Source: Sabellastarte sp. h YS-2021 (Eukaryota > Annelida > Polychaeta > Sabellida > Sabellidae). From it: 64,000 nucleotides of DNA. Each line of letters begins with the position of its first letter. The stretch's first letter is position 1. A program made the translations under genes and the position numbers. The notes below the pieces were generated by a model. That model was not told where the DNA came from, did no database searches, and was given only the letters and a program-made list of their open reading frames with translations. This document shows, piece by piece, positions 32,801-47,115 of the stretch. The stretch spans positions 27,646,573 to 27,710,572 of the forward strand of contig OZ024940.1 of NCBI GenBank assembly GCA_964017235.1, read 5' to 3'.

Positions 32801-33707
32801 GATAGCTTGTGATATAATGGGTCCTGTAGTACATAGCAAAAATGGCAATAATTACATTCTAGTTGTTCAAGATTACTTTTCCAAGTTTGTTGAGGCATAT
32901 GGAATTCCAGATCAGACGGCTCAAACTGTAGATGATTGTTTGGTCACACAGTGGTTCTGCCGTTACAGAATACCACTTGTGATTCATACTGATCAGGGTC
33001 GGAATTATGAGTCGGTGCTGTTTAAGGAACTTTGTAAGTTGTTAGATATGAGCAAAACAAGGACTTCTTGGTATCGTCCACAGTCTGATGGTTTAGTTGA
33101 ACGTATGAATAGGACTCTTAGGCAGTTACTTAGGGCTACTGTGAATGAGCATGGTAATGACTGCGATGATCATTTACCATATCTTATGTTAGCCTATAGG
33201 TCTACAGTTCAGGGGAGTACGAAGTGTACTCCAAATTTACTCATGTTTGGTCAAGAAGTAAGGCTTCCAGTTGATTTGATGTATGAGGCTTGTCCTTCTA
33301 GTTCAAATGTTCCTTGTTGTCCAGGAGAATATGTTGAGTGGGTTAGAGATGTTATGAGTGAAGCTTATTCATTGGCGAAGAAACATTTAGGGAAAAGTGC
33401 AGAAAGACAAAAATGGTTGTATGATACCAATACTCAAACACGAAGCTTTAAGCGAGGTGACTGGGTATGGGTATTCTATCCTCCTGAGGCAACAGAAAAG
33501 TTTGGTAGAGGTTGGAAAGGGCCATACTTAGTGATAAATAAGTTAAGAGATGTGAATTATAGAGTGCAAAAGAGTGAAAGTGCTCATCTTGTGACTGTTC
33601 ATGTTGACCATATGAAAATCTATGAACACGATGATCTTCCAGAGCTCTGGATATCAATGCGTGACAGAGTGGATGTGGGAGTGCAAGTTGAAATAAGTGA
33701 ATCTTAG
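29825..33707 (+). pseudogene. Gypsy copy 2 pol region
   Basis: Protease, RT, RNase H and integrase blocks as in copy 1 at offset 9499. One difference was noticed (22525 G versus 32024 A, an Arg/His exchange in the RNase H-integrase linker). Broken in the same way as copy 1. Confidence 0.9.
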
Positions 33708-33766
33708 CTTTGAGGTGGTAAACATATAACCTAAGGTTTTATCATTGTTTTTTTTTAGATCTCAAA

Positions 33767-35079
33767 ATGGCATGTGATGAGTGTGTACTAGATTTAAGTG
33801 AATTCTTGGAAGTGTCTGAACCCATGTGGTCGTCAGGTGAGAAAGAAGGAAAACTGGGATGGATGAAGGAGAAAGGGCGGTTCTTGTGTTTGGTTGATGG
33901 ATGTCGGAAGAAGAAGCTGAGTTTTGGGCAGAGACACGGACTATTCAGACATTGGGAGGAAATTCACTGTCAAGAAATAACCTTGTTTAAACGTACCAAA
34001 CAATCTTCCTGTCGGACATTCAAACGGCCATACGATCTGGAGAGGCATCTAGTGAAAATTCATAATATGAACAGTGATGAAGCCAAGGCCCATTCCACCA
34101 GTGGTACTGTTAAGACAAAAACTGTTAAGAATCTGCATTTTGTGGACCCTGGTAGGCTACAACCTCCTCGGCGGAAGGCATCGGTTCCGGGTACTGGAAA
34201 GCCGTTATCGGAGACAGTACCTGGGGTAACCGTCCCTGCCTATCCAGACCTTAAGAGGCTGAAAGTCAACTTCCTGAATGAGATGGACTGTTCTGAGGCG
34301 GAGGTGGTACTTCCTGACAAACTATCGGAAGGCTCAGGTGAGCCAGCCGTTCCCGATGGTACCACCCAGTCCACATCTGTCTCTGTGGTTACTGATGCAC
34401 CACCTTTACCTGTACCAGCTGTGACAGATATGCCATCCACATCTGTGTCTTTGGGTACTGATACACCACCTTTGCCTGAATCAGTTATTACCGATATGCC
34501 ATCATTGCCATGCACTTCTGTACCCACAGTGACAGGCATACCATCTCTGTCTGAATCCACGGTTGATGATATGGTATGCACACCTATATCTTCTTCCACA
34601 GATATCTCACCCGTGCCCGTTTCTCAAGATACCACAGATCAGACTGCCGTGTGTCTTTCCACATCAGATGAACATCGCCTTCAGGACTCCACTTCAATTT
34701 CAGTGCCTCTACCTCAATCCAGACTGGTTGAGGAAAGCCTATTAAATGATAGGGACCAGCAAAGGAAGAAAGAACTTATTTCTGACATTTTAAAGTCCCA
34801 GGACAAAATTAAGTTTTGGACTGACAAGGAGAGGAAAGCCAAGAAGGAGTTAAAAGAACTAGAACTAAAGGAACAGCGGATTAAAGAACATACATAGAAA
34901 AAGAATTAGCAATCGAACGTTCAAAAAGGAAGTCACTAGAAGTTCAGATAAGGAAGTTGCAAGCAAAGTTAGATGCCAAACCCATAAATGTGTTAGATTC
35001 AGTAGATATTGGGGACTTTGAGAACTCTTTAAATTTTGGGGAAGTTAGTTTTGGGGATGGATTTAATGTTGAGGAATAA
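33767..35079 (+). pseudogene. Gypsy copy 2 third ORF
   Basis: Same as the copy 1 third ORF at offset 9499: finger-like Cys/His region, 11-residue Ser/Thr/Pro repeat, coiled-coil-like Lys/Glu region and acidic tail. No differences seen by eye. Confidence 0.7.
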
Positions 35080-35098
35080 GTTAATGTGTCATTTTTCA

Positions 35099-35544
35099 TG
35101 TTTTACTTTTATCAGTTGAATATTCATGTGTGTCACAGTATAGTGGCTTGTTTTACTTTTATCACTTGAATATTCATGTGTGTCACAGTACAGTGGCATG
35201 TTTTACTTTTATCAGTTGAATATTCACATTCGCCACAGTACAGTGGCTTGTTTTACTTTTATCAGTTGAATATTCACGTTTGTCACAGTACAGTGACTTG
35301 TTTTGCTTTTATCAGTTGAATATTCACGTTTGCCACAGTACAGTGGCTTGTTGTCAGCTGAATATTCATGTGCATCACAGCACAGTGGTTTGTTTGTACT
35401 TTTATTAGTTGAATATTCATGTTTGTCACAGTACAGTAGCTTGTTTGTACTTTTATTAGTTGAATATTCATGCTTGTCACAGTATAGTGGTTTGTTTTAC
35501 TTTTATTAGTGGACTGTTTATGTTTGTCGCAGTACAATGACTGA
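35099..35544 (+). repeat. Minisatellite, copy 2
   Basis: Nine ~50-bp units identical by eye to copy 1. The following non-coding stretch ends in the polypurine tract 35987-35999. Confidence 0.85.
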
Positions 35545-35999
35545 GTTACATTTTATAAGACAAATATTCAAATTTTAGAGTTGAATATATTTATCTCTGA
35601 TAACTGCGATTATTCCATTTTGTGTTCATAAAGTCAGAATCTGTGGTTCTGGTGCTCAGTGTAGAGTGAGCTAGTATTAAAGGTAGTTCACCTTTTTGTA
35701 TTGTTTATATTAGTATTGTTCAATGTGTTAGCTGCATATATAGTTATTATTATTTAATCCACAGTACAGTGGGTTAGTTAGGAAATGCAGTTAGAATTTT
35801 ACATGTCTCACTACTCTGGTAGACCTTTTTATGTGCTCATTTAGAGAAGTTACTTGTGATACAGAACTTGTATATTGGGTACTTTACACTGTTGATTTAG
35901 TTGTTAATTGCTCTGACCCCAAGTGGTCACACTACAAGCTGTTATATCCAAACTGTTTTGCGTGTTATGAGGGCGTAACACATTTTAAGTAGGGGGGAG

Positions 36000-37351
36000 T
36001 GAGATGACCCTGTCATCTCGTAATTTACAAAAGTGCTTCAGTATTGCTGCGGATCGACGAGTCCGTGAGATTTTTTATTATATAATCTACAGAGTTGTGA
36101 AAGGTCTCATTCCGTAGCATTTTATGTGTAAATTGTTTTAAATATTAAACTTAAGCTTGTCACCTTAAGATATTCGCAGTATTTTATTTGCTTTTTGTCG
36201 AATATTGCTGGGATCTGTGTCGTCCATCTTTTTGTGATGATGTCATCACTCTTTGAGTTCAACAGCAATATATATCTCTATTTGTTGTAAGTGATCCAGT
36301 TATGAACTGCTACTGATGCGGTGTTCGGTGTATGCAAATTATCTACGAATCGTCATAAGCGGTGCAGAACTGCCACCGATGCGTGTTCGGTGCATGCAAA
36401 TTAGGTTACGAATCCTCTATATAAGGGACGGAAATTGAATCGCTCTTCGGTGTGTTGGGCCGCTCTAACGGAAGGTACACTCAGTGCTTCTGAATTTTAC
36501 TGACATTTATTCGATTTTGTCTGATTTGCTTGATTTATTTTCGGGTCCGGTTACATTGAATAATTGTTTTTATATTATTACAAGTTGACAGAAACTCTCA
36601 GTAAATTTGGTTGGATATTTTATTCATTTGCTGTCATTTTGACAGATGGGTGGGGTTTCCCTCCAATTTGTTTACAAACAAATGCTCATGATTTTGACAG
36701 TTGTTACAACTGAGAGTAATTCTTGACTTGTAATTGTTATGTAATGATGCTGGTGTAAATAGTATTTCGACTTCAGTTTATTTATTTTATCTTGTGTTTC
36801 ACCATATATTTCATTTGACTGATAACTGCAGTATTTTTGTGATAGTTAGGATGCATATTTGACTAAATATTGCAGTGTTATTATTTTGACTGACTACTTT
36901 GACTACAGTACTATTATCATTCTTATTCGCTGACTGCTGACTGCAGTGTTTTTATCATCATCATTAGTTACTGACTGAAGTGATATTGCTCTTCTTGTTT
37001 CTTATTAGTCGTGTACGTGTATAGTTATTCCAATGCTGTAGTAACTTTTTGTCATGTTGTTCTGATATTTTACTGAACAGCATTTTCGCATTTCTGTACA
37101 TTTCTGTCAAACAACATATATAAATCCATGATTATTTAAAATAAATATACATTTAAGATTATATAATTGCTTGTTCTTTACAACTTTTAACCAATAAATT
37201 ATCATCAGCTGAGTCTATTGGCACAGGCGTCAATAATTACAACTCTGTTGGTGATTTTCCAATCTGAACCTGATATCTGGCGAACTGCCACCTTTGAACA
37301 CAACGCGAGAACTGTATTGAAAAATACACTTTGGGCTTAAGGGTCGTTACA
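36000..37351 (+). repeat. LTR 3
   Basis: 1352 bp; near-identical twin of LTR 2 at offset 9499, joining copies 2 and 3. Confidence 0.9.
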
Positions 37352-38228
37352 GAAATTTTTGATGCCGTGACCAGGATTGGAAATTTTTATCATTTATTTA
37401 TAACTGGTTCAATGGTGTATATGTTCTGGTTTGTTTGGTTTGTTTGTGGTTGAGTGATTACATATACAGTCACTGTTCACATGCAATTTCATGACTTAAA
37501 ATAGTGACCAACTCATTTAGACATACTATTATTGGGTGTGGTGTGAATGTTATACTGTATGATTGATTACTGTTAACATATATTCACTGCACTAAATGTG
37601 GATGCTATAAATGACATAAAACAGTAATTGTTTGAATGTAGATTACTGTTAACATTTGATGTTTCATGAAGGTTTTTGGCCCTCAAATGAACATTTTCGT
37701 GATATAAAACAATAATTGTTGCTTGTTAACACATTTATTCACAATATACACCACAAAGAAAATTTATCACTGTTCACATAAAAGTAATAACACAAAAGGG
37801 TTTCTTACCTGAGGTGAATTACTGAATGATATAAAACAGTGATTTGTGTGAATGTGTTGGTGAAATAACACAAAAGTCACACCACTAAAGGTGTGGTTAC
37901 TGAGGTGTATACAGTGGTGTGTGTGCAAGTTTGATTGTGGTATTACTGTAACACAGTAGTAACACTAGAAAGTGAATTACTATATGGTGATATAAACAGT
38001 AATACTAGGGTGGTACTGTGAATGAGTATATTACTGGCATCACCAGTGACAACACAAAGGTTTCTGCCTTGACGTGTAACACTTAAGTGAACACCAGTAA
38101 CATCAAGGATTCACTTCAAAACCGTTTGTTTACAAAAGCAGTCGTCGGCGTTGTGTCTGTCATTAACACTAGTCTTAGATTTCTGATTTGTTGGTTATCA
38201 TTTGGACATTAGGTTTCTAACATTAGCA
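37352..38228 (+). other. Leader of copy 3 with primer site
   Basis: Primer site at 37360-37378 with the same variant base as copy 2. One further difference from the copy 2 leader seen (28636 G, 38135 A). Confidence 0.7.
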
Positions 38229-39632
38229 ATGACTTCTAGGAAATCTAGTAGTTGGATGCAAGTTGTATCTGATTGGATTCCCAAATGGCCTAGGAAACAG
38301 GGGAAGGGTCATGAGAATGTGACTGGATTAGATGAAGAAGTTCAGTTTAATCGGATTCCCGATAAGTATGGAAAAGGTAGACTGAATAGGTCAGTCCCAG
38401 TCAATCAGAACTATTTCCCAGCCCATGTAGTTCAGGATAAAGGTGATTAAGATGAGGTTGACATATTTTATGACACCTCAGATGAGCTCAATGATCATGT
38501 TATGCATTCAACACCTGTAGGTGTAGGTAGTAGGGGGGAAATCTCAAAGAAAAATGACAGTGATACTGGGCTAAGACCAGACATAGAGGTAAGACCATGA
38601 CAGAGGGATGGGTACATGTATGGTCGGCCTGTCAACACGAATGTAGGTGTACAAAGGAGACCAATACATATCCCATCTGAGCCAGTTATTCCAAATCTGT
38701 GTAGGGCTAAGGGGAATAAGCCAGTGGACAATATTCCAGGCAGGCCACTCGGACATAGGTCAAATGGTAGGCTGGTTGAACGTAAACAGCGTGAACCTGA
38801 CAAATTTGACGGTGAACGAACTGAGTGGAGTGATTATATCCAACATTTTGAAACTGTAGCTGAATGGAATGGGTGGTCCTATGAAGAAAAGGGAATGCAG
38901 TTAGCCATGAGTCTACAGGGTCAAGCCCAAAGAGTGTTAGGTGATGTAGCACATTATGGGGGTACTGAGGATTATGAATGTCTTCTTCATGAGTTGTCTA
39001 GAAGGTTCAATCCTGTATAAAGAGAAACTACTTATAGGATAGAGTTTAGGAATAGGGTTCATAAGGCAAATGAGTCTGTCATGGAGTTTGGATATACACT
39101 TAGGAGACTAGCTGTCAGGGCCTTTCCAAATATTCCACATGATTGTCAGGAACAGTGGGTATTAGATCAGTTTTTCCTTGGTCTGGATAGACCCGAGTTG
39201 AAGAAACATGTTCAGTTTGGTCATCCTAGGACTCTGAATGAAGCTATTTCTTTAGCCATGGAGTATGAGAGTTTTGAGTATGGGGATGGTCAAAAGAGGT
39301 TCATGTCAAAACCAGTTCACAGAGGAAGGGATGGTCAGGTAAATCAGCTAGACAAGGCTGGGAGTAAGGATGATTTACTTCAGAAAATTTTGATTTCTCT
39401 GCAGAATAGTTCTAGGCAGCTTGGTTTACTGAAAAATGATGTGAATCAGATCAAGACTCGTACCTCTAAGGTTATAGAAAAGGGAAACATGAGTCAATCC
39501 AAGTCCAAGTTTGAGAGTTCTCACGTTCAGTGTTTCAAGTGTAAGGAGTTTGGGCACTATCAGAAGGACTGTCCTAAACAGTTCAAGTCAGGTCAAAATG
39601 GGGACATTTTGGCAAATCTTCTAGTCAGTTAG
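38229..39632 (+). pseudogene. Gypsy copy 3 gag region
   Basis: Longer than in copies 1 and 2. It includes the capsid-like blocks EPDKFDGERTEWSDYIQHFE and YGGTEDYECLLHELSRRFNP as well as FGYTLRRLAV and QWVLDQFFLGLDRPELKKHV, then the CCHC knuckle CFKCKEFGHYQKDC near 39532. This fuller form resembles the retrotransposon gag family. Broken. Confidence 0.8.
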
Positions 39633-42600
39633 ACTAAGCAGTGCCGAGATTAAGGCCGAATCTTCAGCTAAGGTGGTTTCAAGGCCAGCAGGTGTTGTTG
39701 AGGTTATTAGTGCTTCTTGTTGGTTTGTAAGAGGTGCTTTGGAAGGTGTTGTTTCTGATTTTCTTGTTGATTCTGGGTCAACATATACAATTGTTGACAT
39801 AGGATTTTTTCGTAGCTTGCCTGATGGTGTCAAATCTAGGTTAGTTGATTGTGATGTTTCATTAAGGAGTGCCAGTGGTGAGCTCCTTAGGGTTTTTGGT
39901 GAGGTCACTCTTAGGTTAGAGCTAGGAGGTCGTGTTTTTGAGACTTGTGTTAAAGTTGTAGCACTAGGGGATAAGAGTACTATCCTTGGTCTTGATTTTA
40001 TGGAAGAGAATGATTGTATACTGCACATGGGATGAGGTTACATGAGAATGGGTGTACACAAGGTGAACTTGCACCGCAAAGGTGACACACAGTGTGCTTG
40101 CATTCAGGTGACTGAAACCTCTTGTATCCCTCCAGATCATGAAGTAATTATTACAGGCAAATTTGACAGTAATCATTGGGTATCACATAGAGAAATAGGA
40201 CTTGTTGAGCCAACTCAGTCAATCACTTCTCGGACAGGTTTGCTAGTAGCTAAGAGTTTGGTTCAGACTAAAAAGTCGGTGGTTCCAGTTAGAGTAGCAA
40301 ATTTGACTGATAAAGCCATAACTTTGACCAGTGGTTCTACCATTGCGTTGTTGCAACCTGTTGATAAGGTGTCCAGTTTTGCAGATCCTAAGGATCAAGG
40401 TTCTTTTCTGAGGGTGAGCAGTGAGGAAACTTGTAGAGATACCCCAGCTTTACCTGAACATTTGAGGCCCTTGATTGAATCTGTCTCAAATAAGTTATCT
40501 GGTGAACAGATAAGCAAGTTTGAAAAGTTGCTTACTGCTTATGAAAACATTTTTGTGGGACCTGATGGAAAGTTAGGATCAACAACCTTAACTGAATACT
40601 GTAAGGCCATGTAGGTTACCTATAGCCCAAAGGGATGTGGTTCAAAAAGAGCTTGATAAAATGGAGGCTCAGGGTTTGATTGAGAGTAGTGATAGTCCAT
40701 GGGCATCACCTTTAGTTATTGTAACTAAAAAGGATGGTAGTGTTAGAGTTTGTGTGGATTATCGTGCTTTGAATGAGATTTCCAGGAAATCAGCTGTAGG
40801 GTTACCTAACACTCAGGACTGTAATTCTTCTCTTGGTGGTGCTAGGTTCTTTTGTACAATGGATTTAGCCAGTGGCTATCATCAGATTCCAATGTCTGTG
40901 AAAGATAAGTGTAAGACAGCTTTCTATACCAGGAAAGGGTTAATGCAGTTTACAGTAATGCCTTTTGGACTGACTACCGCTCCTTCCACTTTTGAGGCTT
41001 TGATGGAGAAGATTCTGCGAGGGTTACAATGGGAAAAATGTGTCCTGTACTTAGATGATGTGATTTCTTTTGGTTCAACTTTTGAAGGTTTGCAGTTGAT
41101 TTTTAAAAGGTTTCGAGGTGCCAGGCTGAAACTTAAGGTTTCCAAGTGCAAGTTCTTCCAAGAAAGTGTTGAGTTTTTAGGTCATATTGTTTCTGATGAA
41201 GGTATAAGTTGTGACCCAAAGAAATTAGAGGCAGTTGAAAATTGGCCTAAACCTTCATGTGTGAAAGAAGTTCATTTTGGGATTTTGTAGTTACTACAGG
41301 TCTTTTGTCCAGGGATTTTCAAATTTGGCATCCCCACTGTATGAACTGACCAAGAGAAATGTTAAGTTTGAGTGGACAAATGCCTGTGAAGAAGCTTTTG
41401 AGAGGCTTAAAGATAGGTTAGTGTCGAGTCCCATTTTGGCTTATCCAAAGAGTGAGGGTTTGTTTGTTCTTGATACGGATGCTAGTTTGTATGGAAGTGG
41501 TACAGTTCTAAGTCAAGTGCAAGAAAATGGTGAAGAGAGGGTCATTGCTTATGGTAGCAAAAGTTTGAGTAAAACACAGAGAAATTATTGTACAACGATG
41601 AGGGAGTTGTTGGCTTGTGTTGTTTTTGTGAAACAGTTTCATCATTACCTGTGGGGTAGACGGTTCTTGCTAAGGACAGATCATGCTTCACTTAAGTGGT
41701 TAGTGAATTTTCGTGAGCCAGAGGGTATGTTGGCTAGGTGGTTGTCTGTTCTTAGTAGTTATGATTTTGAAGTCCAACATAGGCGAAGGGCTTTGCACAG
41801 TAATGCTGATGGGTTGTCAAAGATTCCTTCACGTAGGTGTAAACGTGATGATTGTGAGGAATGTGCCTTGAAACAATCGGACTGTGTGTGTGTGTTAACT
41901 AGAGGTCAGGCAAGGAAACAAAGTGTTGCTCAGGAGTGTAAGGGTCCTGGAGATGATGACACTGAGTTGGATGGTTCTGATAGCTCTAGTGTACCTTGTG
42001 AGTCTACTAAAGGTTATATGAATGGTGGTTCTAACTCTGCATCAGGCGGCAGGGTTAATCAGTCAGCAAACCCTGGCTCTAGTATTGCATCTAGGGGGTT
42101 CTCAATTAGTTCCAGGTTCCACAATTGCAACTGGGTTGATAAATGGTCTCTAGATGAGCTGAAAAACTTTCAGTGCAAGATAAAGACATAAGTGAAGTGT
42201 TAAAGTTGAAGTCTGCTGGTGGTGAGAAGCCACAAAAGGCTGAGCTTAGTGGTCAGAGTGAGTTGTTCAAGTGTCTGTGTGCTCAGTGGTCAGTTCTTAA
42301 GGTTGATGGAGGTCTGTTGGCTCGAGAATGGGTAGCTGAGAATTCTAGCAATAGTTTTGCGAATCAGTATGTCGTTCCATTAGCCATGAGAAAAGAAATA
42401 TTTCATCATTTGCATAGTAATAGGATTGGATGTCATTTTGGCGTCAGGCGCACTTTGTGTAGGCTTAGAACAATGTTCTATTGGCCAGGTTACAAACGTG
42501 ATATTGTGAGATGGTGTCAGAGATGCAAGGTTTGTGAGAGTTTTAAGTCAGGTCACAATCCAAAGAAGGCTCCATTGAAACAGCAGTTATCAGGTGCTCC

Positions 42601-43516
42601 CTTGGAAAGGATAGCTTGTGATATAATGGGTCCTGTAGTACATAGCAAAAATGGCAATAATTACATTCTAGTTGTTCAAGATTACTTTTCCAAGTTTGTT
42701 GAGGCATATGGAATTCCAGATCAGACGGCTCAAACTGTAGCTGATTGTTTGGTCACACAGTGGTTCTGCCGTTGCAGAATACCACTTGTGATTCATACTG
42801 ATCAGGGTCGGAATTATGAGTCGGTGCTGTTTAAGGAACTTTGTAAGTTGTTAGATATGAGCAAAACAAGGACTTCTCGGTATCGTCCACAGTCTGATGG
42901 TTTAGTTGAACATATGAATAGGACTCTTAGGCAGTTACTTAGGGCTACTGTGAATGAGCATGGTAATGACTGCGATGATCATTTACCATATGTTATGTTA
43001 GCCTATAGGTCTACAGTTCAGGGGAGTACGAAGTGTACTCTAAATTTACTCATGTTTGGTCAAGAAGTAAGGCTTCCAGTTGATTTGATGTATGAGGCTT
43101 GTCCTTCTAGTTCAAATGTTCCTTGTTGTCCAGGAGAATATGTTGAGTGGGTTAGAGATGTTATAAGTGAAGCTTATTCATTGGTGAAGAAACATTTAGG
43201 GAAAAGTGCAGAAAGACAAAAATGGTTGTATGATACCAATACTCAAACATGAAGCTTTAAGCGAGGTGACTGGGTATGGGTATTCTATCCTCCTGAGGCA
43301 ACAGAAAAGTTTGGTAGAGGTTGGAAAGGGCCATACTTAGTGATAAATAAGTTAAGAGATGTGAATTACAGAGTGCAAAAGAGTGAAAGTGCTCATCTTG
43401 TGACTGTTCATGTTGACCATATGAAAATCTATGAACACGATGATCTTCCAGAGCTCTGGATATCAATGCGTGACAGAGTGGATGTGGGAGTGCAAGTTGA
43501 AATAAGTGAATCTTAG
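39633..43516 (+). pseudogene. Gypsy copy 3 pol region
   Basis: Protease (VDSGSTYTIVD), RT (YLDDVI near 41055), RNase H (DTDASLYGSG near 41475) and integrase (HHCC zinc domain near 42410-42540, IHTDQGRNY near 42790, GPY/F-type module near 43330) in order. Clearly diverged from copies 1/2 by scattered substitutions. Broken. Confidence 0.9.
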
Positions 43517-43573
43517 CTTTGAGGTGGTAAACATATAACCTAAGGTTTTATCATTGTTTTTTTAGATCTCAAA

Positions 43574-44842
43574 ATGGCATGTGATGAGTTTGTACTAGAT
43601 TTAAGTGAATTCTTGGAAGTGTCTGAACCCATGTGGTCGTCAGGTGAGAAGGAAGGAAAACTGGGATGGATGTCGGAAGAAGCTGAGTTTTGGGCAGAGA
43701 TACGGACTATTCAGACATTGGGAGGAAATTCACTGTCAAGAAATAACCTTGTTTAAACGCACCAAACAATCTTCCTGTCTGACATTCAAACGGCCATACG
43801 ATCTGGAGAGGCATCTAGTGAAAATTCATAATATGAACAGTGATGAAGCCAAGGCCCATTCCACCAGTGGTACTGTTAAGACGAAAACTGTTAAGAATCT
43901 GCATTTTGTGGACCCTGGTAGGCTACAACCTCCTCGGCGGAAGGCATCAGTTCCGGGTACTGGAAAGCCGTTATCAGAGACAGTACCTGGGGTAACCGTC
44001 CCTGCCTATCCAGACCTTAAGAGGCTGAAAGTCAACTTCCTGAATGAGATGGACTGTTCTGAGGCTGAGGTGGTACTTCCTGACAAACTATCGGAAGGCT
44101 CAGGTGAGCCAGTCGTTCCTGATGGTACCACCCAGTCCACATCTGTCTCTGTGGTTACTGATGCACCACCTTTACCTGTACCAGCTGTGACAGATATGCC
44201 ATCCACATCTGTGTCTTTGGGTACTGATACACCACCTTTGCCTGAATCAGTTATTACCGATATGCCATCATTGCCATGCACTTCTGTACCCACAGTGACA
44301 GGCATACCATCTCTGAATCCACGGTTGATGATATGGCATGCACACCTATATCTTCTTCCACAGATATCTCACCCGTGCCCGTTTCTCAAGATACCACAGA
44401 TCAGACTGCCATGTGTCTTTCCACATCAGATGAACATCGCCTTCAGGACTCCACTTCAATTTCAGTGCCTCTACCTCAATCCAGACTGGTTGAGGAAAGC
44501 CTATTAAATGATAGGGACCAGCAAAGGAAGAAAGAACTTATTTCTGACATTTTAAAGTCCCAGGACAAAATTAAGTTTTGGACTGACAAGGAGAGGAAAG
44601 CCAAGAAGGAGTTAAAAGAACTAGAACTAAAGGAACAGCGGATTAAAGAACATGCCATGGAAAAAGAATTAGCAATCGAACGTTCAAAAAGGAAGTCACT
44701 AGAAGTTCAGATAAGGAAGTTGCAAGCAAAGTTAGATGCCAAACCCATAAATGTGTTAGATTCAGTAGATATTGGGGACTTTGAGAACTCTTTAAATTTT
44801 GGGGAAGTTAGTTTTGGGGATGGATTTAATGTTGAGGAATAA
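43574..44842 (+). pseudogene. Gypsy copy 3 third ORF
   Basis: Finger-like N-terminal region, 11-residue Ser/Thr/Pro repeat, and a Lys/Glu-rich coiled-coil-like part with regular Leu/Ile spacing (LKELELKEQRIKEHAMEKEL) ending in FGEVSFGDGFNVEE at 44842. Broken. Confidence 0.7.
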
Positions 44843-44862
44843 GTTAATGTGTCATTTTTCAT

Positions 44863-45306
44863 GTTTTACTTTTATCAGTTGAATATTCATGTGTGTCACA
44901 GTATAGTGGCTTGTTTTACTTTTATCACTTGAATATTCATGTGTGTCACAGTACAGTGGCATGTTTTACTTTTATCAGTTGAATATTCATATTCACCACA
45001 GTACAGTGGCTTGTTTTACTTTTATCAGTTGAATATTCACGTTTGTCACAGTACAGTGACTTGTTTTACTTTTATCAGTTGAATATTCACGTTTGCCACA
45101 GTACAGTGGCTTGTTGTCAGCTGAATATTCATGTGCATCACAGCACAGTGGTTTGTTTGTACTTTTATTAGTTGAATATTCATGTTTGTCACAGTACAGT
45201 AGCTTGTTTGTACTTTTATTAGTTGAATATTCATGCTTGTCACAGTATAGTGGTTTGTTTTACTTTTATTAGTGGACTGTTTATGTTTGTCACCGTACAA
45301 TGACTG
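44863..45306 (+). repeat. Minisatellite, copy 3
   Basis: Nine ~50-bp units with a few substitutions relative to copies 1/2; polypurine tract 45750-45762 follows after the non-coding stretch. Confidence 0.85.
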
Positions 45307-45762
45307 AGTTACATTTTATAAGACAAATATTCAAATTTTAGAGTTGAATATATTTATCTCTGATAACTGCGATTATTCCATTTTGTGTTCATAAAGTCAG
45401 AATCTGTGGTTCTGGTGCTCAGTGTAGAGTGAGTTAGTATTAAAGGTATTTCACCTTTTTGTATTGTTTATATTAGTATTGTTCAATGTGTTAGCTGCAT
45501 ATATAGTTATTATTATTTAATCCACAGTACAGTGGGTTAGTTAGGAAATGCAGTTAGAATTTTACATGTCTCACTACTCTGGTAGACCTTTTTATGTGCT
45601 CATTTAGAGAAGTTACTTGTGATACAGAACTTGTATATTGGGTACTTTACACTGTTGATTTAGTTGTTAATTGCTCTGACCCCAAGTGGTCACACTATAA
45701 GCTGTTATATCCAAACTGTTTTGCGTGTTATGAGGGCGTAACACATTTTAAGTAGGGGGGAG

Positions 45763-47115
45763 TGAGATGACCCTGTCATCTCGTAATTTACAAAAGTACT
45801 TCAATATTGCTGCGGATCGACGAGTCCGTGAGATTTTTTATTATATAATCTACAGAGTTGTGAAAGGTCTCATTCCGTAGCATTTTATGTGTAAATTGTT
45901 TTAAATTTTAAACTTAAGCTTGTCACCTTAAGATATTCGCAGTATTTTATTTGCTTTTTGTCGAATATTGCTGGGATCTGTGTCGTTCATCTTTTTGTGA
46001 TGACGTCATCACTCTTCGAGTTCAACAGCAATATATATCTCTATTTGTTGTAAGCGATCCAGTTATGAACTGCTACCGATGCGGTGTTCGGTGTATGCAA
46101 ATTATCTACGAATCGTCATAAGCGGTGCAGAACTGCCACCGATGCGGTGTTCGGTGTATGCAAATTAGGTTACGAATCCTCTATATAAGGGACGGAAATT
46201 GAATCGCTCTTCGGTGTGTTGGGCCGCTCTAACGGAAGGTACACTCAGTGCTTCTGAATTTTACTGACATTTATTCGATTTTGTCTGATTTGCTTGATTT
46301 ATTTTCGGGTCCGGTTACATTGAATAATTGTTTTTATATTATTACAAGTTGACAGAAACTCTCAGTAAATTTGGTTGGATATTTTATTCATTTGCTGTCA
46401 TTTTGACAGATGGGTGGGGTTTCCCTCCAATTTGTTTACAAACAAATGCTCCTAATTTTGACAGTTGTTACAACTGAGAGTAATTCTTGACTTGTAATTG
46501 TTATGTAATGATGCCGGTGTAAATAGTATTTCGACTGCAGTTTATTTATTTTATCTTGTGTTTCACCATATATTTCATTTGACTGATAACTGCAGTATTT
46601 TTGTGATAGTTAGGATGCATATTTGACTAAATATTGCAGTGTTATTATTTTGACTGACTATTTTGACTACAGTATTATTATGATTCTTATTCGCTGACTG
46701 CTGACTGCAGTGTTTTTATCATCATCATTAGTTACTGACTGCAGTGATATTGCTCTTCTTGTTTCTTATTAGTCGTGTACGTGTATAGTTATTCCAATGC
46801 TGTAGTAACTTTTTGTCATGTTGTTCTGATATTTTACTGAACAGCATTTTCGCATTTCTGTACATTTCTGTCAAACAACATATATAAATCCATGATTATT
46901 TAAAATAAATATACATTTAAGATTATATAATTGCTTGTTCTTTACAACTTTTAATCAATAAATTATCATCAGCTGAGTCTATTGGCACAGGCGTCAATAA
47001 TTACAACTCTGTTGGTGATTTTCCAATCCGAACCTGATATCTGGCGAACTGCCACCTTTGAACACAACACGAGAACTATATTGAAAAATACACTTTGGGC
47101 TTGAGGGTCGTTACA
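45763..47115 (+). repeat. LTR 4
   Basis: 1353 bp, TG...CA; intact CRE palindrome at 45997-46012 and both octamer repeats. Differs from LTRs 2/3 at about 20 places by eye. Confidence 0.9.
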
